38,888 nt of DNA from Bacteroidales bacterium. Lineage in GTDB: Bacteria > Bacteroidota > Bacteroidia > Bacteroidales > JAQUTK01. The notes beneath the pieces were generated by a model. The model did no database searches, was not told the origin of the DNA, and was given only the letters and a program-made list of their open reading frames with translations. How positions within the stretch are numbered: the stretch's first letter is position 1; each line of letters begins with the position of its first letter. Where the stretch lies: assembly GCA_028709785.1 (NCBI GenBank), contig JAQUTK010000033.1, positions 1 through 38,888 of the forward strand, in the 5' to 3' direction. Of the stretch, positions 36,739-38,888 are shown piece after piece. The position numbers and the translations under genes are program-made.

Positions 36739-38079
36739 TTATTCTTTTAGTTTTGATATCATGATAAAGAGATTGTGCTTATTCTCATCAATCGAGTTTA
36801 CAAGTGTTTTCAGCTTTTCCTGTTTCTCAGGATACTTTGGATCTGCTTCGTATCCGGCTTCATCAAAGTACTCTTTTATATCGGAGGCATAGTAATAGCT
36901 GATAATATATTTATTGTCATTGGAGATTGCATCTACTGCTTGAGCTATTCCACCGTCCATATCATTGAGGAATCCCTTTTCTCCCGATTTCATGATCTTA
37001 GAAAATAAGCTGTTTTTTAAGAACTTAGTTGAAAATGCAATTTTTATCTGATCCTTCTTCTTGTCATATACAACTGTAAAGTCAAACCCTATTGATGAAG
37101 GAATAATTAAATAACGATCAGACTCATAGAAGGAATAGTGGATTTTCCCCATCTTTTTATTCTTGTCTTTCTTATAATAGTACTCTGGTTTCATAGCATA
37201 CTTTCCCCAATCCAGATAATAACGCATCTGTAATTCATCGTTTTTCAACTCAAAAATCGTATCATTAAACGCTTCACTGAAACATATTATATCCTGAAAT
37301 TTCGTGAGGTGAGGAGTGTAAGCTGAACCTGTTACCACATTATCTGCATGTTCAAAAAGTTGGTAACGGGGGAAACTTTTTTCCACTTCTCCTTTTCTAT
37401 TCAGAATGACCAGACGTTCCTTTACATCATGCCATGTGTTCTCTACCTCTACGGCTATCCGATTACTATCTATTGGCATTAGTTGATCAGCATACGTGTT
37501 CTTTTGCGATCGAATAAACTTCCCATCGAAATCATATTCATTGATCTTACCACTTGTGCTGATAATAACTTTTTTTGTTTTGTCATCCACAGTCATCTCA
37601 TAGACCCAGTTATATTCTCCCGGGCCTCCACCTTTTCGTCCAATGGTACGGATCAGATTTCCTTCCCGATCGTATTGAATAATGTTATCAGTCATCTGAA
37701 CAAAGATGTAATCTTTGCATAGGAAGACATTCCCTATTCCTTGACCTATAAAAACTTCCTGATTTTCATTACTTGTTTTTAGCAGCACATATTCCACATC
37801 ATCGGCGACATCAGAAAGTGAAAGAAAGCCTGTCGTATCAACATATTCCATAGGAATAAGATAATTTTCTCCATTTTCCCGTGGTGTTCCAAACTTAAAA
37901 TGTTTATCAATCACAGCTCCTACGTTCAGCACTTTGGGAGTGGTAAATACAAATGCTGAGTCCTTTGACTGTTTCGAAGCGGCTTTTTTGTCTTGCTTGG
38001 ATTGGCAAGAGACTGTTGACATTGTTACTGCAAATGCAATACAAGCAAATGCCAGAGTGGAGATTCTTTTTGTTTTCAT
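36739..38079 (-). CDS. 6-bladed beta-propeller lipoprotein (middle of tandem array)
   Basis: A 446-residue paralogue of the flanking genes with lipobox STVSC (Cys25) and the same tether QSKQDKKAASKQSKDSAFVF. It differs by an inserted stretch before the first blade (FGTPRENGENYLIPMEYVDT, about residues 63-82) and by a diverged central part (KPEYYYKKDKNKKMGKIHYS and LIIPSSIGFDFTVVYDKKKD). The ends are strongly conserved with its neighbours (REGNLIRTIGRKGGGPGEYN; ENKHNLFIMISKLKE). The leader of this copy and that of the 35395 copy are near-identical. The function is unknown. The gaps of 12 bases on both sides suggest one transcript reading leftwards. Confidence 0.85.
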   Translation of the reverse strand: MKTKRISTLAFACIAFAVTMSTVSCQSKQDKKAASKQSKDSAFVFTTPKVLNVGAVIDKHFKFGTPRENGENYLIPMEYVDTTGFLSLSDVADDVEYVLLKTSNENQEVFIGQGIGNVFLCKDYIFVQMTDNIIQYDREGNLIRTIGRKGGGPGEYNWVYEMTVDDKTKKVIISTSGKINEYDFDGKFIRSQKNTYADQLMPIDSNRIAVEVENTWHDVKERLVILNRKGEVEKSFPRYQLFEHADNVVTGSAYTPHLTKFQDIICFSEAFNDTIFELKNDELQMRYYLDWGKYAMKPEYYYKKDKNKKMGKIHYSFYESDRYLIIPSSIGFDFTVVYDKKKDQIKIAFSTKFLKNSLFSKIMKSGEKGFLNDMDGGIAQAVDAISNDNKYIISYYYASDIKEYFDEAGYEADPKYPEKQEKLKTLVNSIDENKHNLFIMISKLKE

Positions 38080-38091
38080 AGTTATATTGGT

Positions 38092-38888
38092 TTAGTCCTT
38101 TAGTTTCGACATCATGATGAAGAGATTGTGTTTATCTTCATCAATCGTATCCACCAATGCTTTCAGCTTGGCAAGTTTCTCGGGATATTTAACATACTTA
38201 TTATACCCACCCTCCTCAAAGAACTGTTTCACATCGGAAGCATAGTAGGAGCAGAAGATATACTTACTGTCAAGAGAAATTCCATCAATGTTTTGCACAA
38301 ATCCACCATCCACATCGTTAAAGAAGCCTCCTTCTGCTTCCTTAAATAGCTCAGTGAAGAGCTTGCTATTCTCAGTACAATAAGGCGCTTTTTCTTTGAT
38401 CTTATCCTCCTTTTTATCATATACAAAGGTAGATGGATATCTTAACCCGGGCATGATAATATAACGATCTGTTTCGTAAAAGCCTTTTATTACTATACAT
38501 TTCCATTGCATGTCTTCGTATTTCTTCGGTTCAATGAAGTACTTTGCTTTTGGTGCCCACTTGCCCCAATCAATGAAATAGCGCATGTGCAACTCATTGT
38601 TTTTCAGCTCAAAGATGGTGTCGTTGTAGGCTTCATTGAAACAGACCACATCGTGGAACTTTGTAATTCGTGGAATTGCGCCCGTTTCACTATCTGTACG
38701 TCCATAATCCGTGTGCTCAAAGAGCTCGTAGCGAGGAAAACTATTCTCTACTTCTCCTTTCTCATTCAGGATAACGAGGCGTTCTTTCACATCGTACCAT
38801 ACGTTTTCGACATCTAAAGCAATCCGACCACCATCCAACGGCATCAGTTTGCCACTATAGGGAGTTTTAATATCCCGAACGAACTTAC
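38092..38888 (-). CDS. 6-bladed beta-propeller protein, C-terminal part (N-terminus beyond right edge)
   Basis: The open frame enters from the right edge, and the visible 265 residues match the C-terminal 60% of the two downstream paralogues (FVRDIKTPYSGKLMPLDGGR, YNDTIFELKNNELHMRYFID, DGISLDSKYIFCSYYASDVK, DEDKHNLFIMMSKLKD). An internal ATG at 38844 is not the start, because similarity continues upstream of it. In the central region it is more like the 35395 copy (for example ELKNNEL and GFYETDRYI) than like the middle copy. The array could go on beyond the window. The function is unknown. Confidence 0.85.
   Translation of the reverse strand, partial: KFVRDIKTPYSGKLMPLDGGRIALDVENVWYDVKERLVILNEKGEVENSFPRYELFEHTDYGRTDSETGAIPRITKFHDVVCFNEAYNDTIFELKNNELHMRYFIDWGKWAPKAKYFIEPKKYEDMQWKCIVIKGFYETDRYIIMPGLRYPSTFVYDKKEDKIKEKAPYCTENSKLFTELFKEAEGGFFNDVDGGFVQNIDGISLDSKYIFCSYYASDVKQFFEEGGYNKYVKYPEKLAKLKALVDTIDEDKHNLFIMMSKLKD

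Noticed and set aside
1..38888. tRNA or rRNA genes, CRISPR arrays, insertion sequences, prophage or restriction genes
   Set aside because: None was recognised by eye on either strand. A covariance-model search for small RNAs was not possible here and could still find some.

Overview
The window looks like chromosomal DNA from a member of the Bacteroidales (phylum Bacteroidota). The evidence is the gldE-gldD pair behind ssb, a hybrid two-component regulator of the HTCS type, 6-bladed beta-propeller lipoproteins, two proteins with C-terminal domains of type IX secretion (T9SS) cargo, and repeated matches to the Bacteroides -7 promoter box TAnnTTTG. The genus cannot be fixed from sequence alone. 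No tRNA, rRNA, CRISPR array, transposase or integrase was seen.

Left part (1-13.5 kb) is housekeeping and envelope. On the minus strand lie a tricorn-type S41 protease, an alanine/glycine:cation symporter and a very large alpha-2-macroglobulin-like protein cut by the left edge. On the plus strand follow ssb, gldE, gldD and a phosphopantetheinyl transferase, then a cytochrome c peroxidase-like protein with three CxxCH haem sites. This block ends in a small hairpin followed by a perfect 58-bp palindrome between convergent genes.

The middle and right part (13.6-35.4 kb) is a carbohydrate-utilisation region. It holds a GH127-like beta-L-arabinofuranosidase and a GH43 with CBM32-like and LamG-like modules (minus strand). 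On the plus strand are a second, divergent GH127-like lipoprotein, an HTCS regulator, a BspA-like leucine-rich-repeat protein with a T9SS-like tail, a DUF2264 (GH154-like) protein with a Tat-like signal, a 1078-residue alginate-lyase-like protein with a clear T9SS tail, and a secreted alpha/beta-hydrolase-like protein. Arabinofuranosidases together with a GH154-type putative beta-glucuronidase suggest side-chain trimming of an arabinogalactan-like or other plant glycan. No SusC/SusD pair is present in the window, so uptake must be encoded elsewhere or work differently. Linking these genes into one regulon is inference.

The right edge (35.4-38.9 kb, minus strand) carries three tandem paralogous 6-bladed beta-propeller lipoproteins with equal 12-bp gaps, the last one cut by the window end. 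It is separated from the carbohydrate block by a 15-bp perfect-stem bidirectional terminator.
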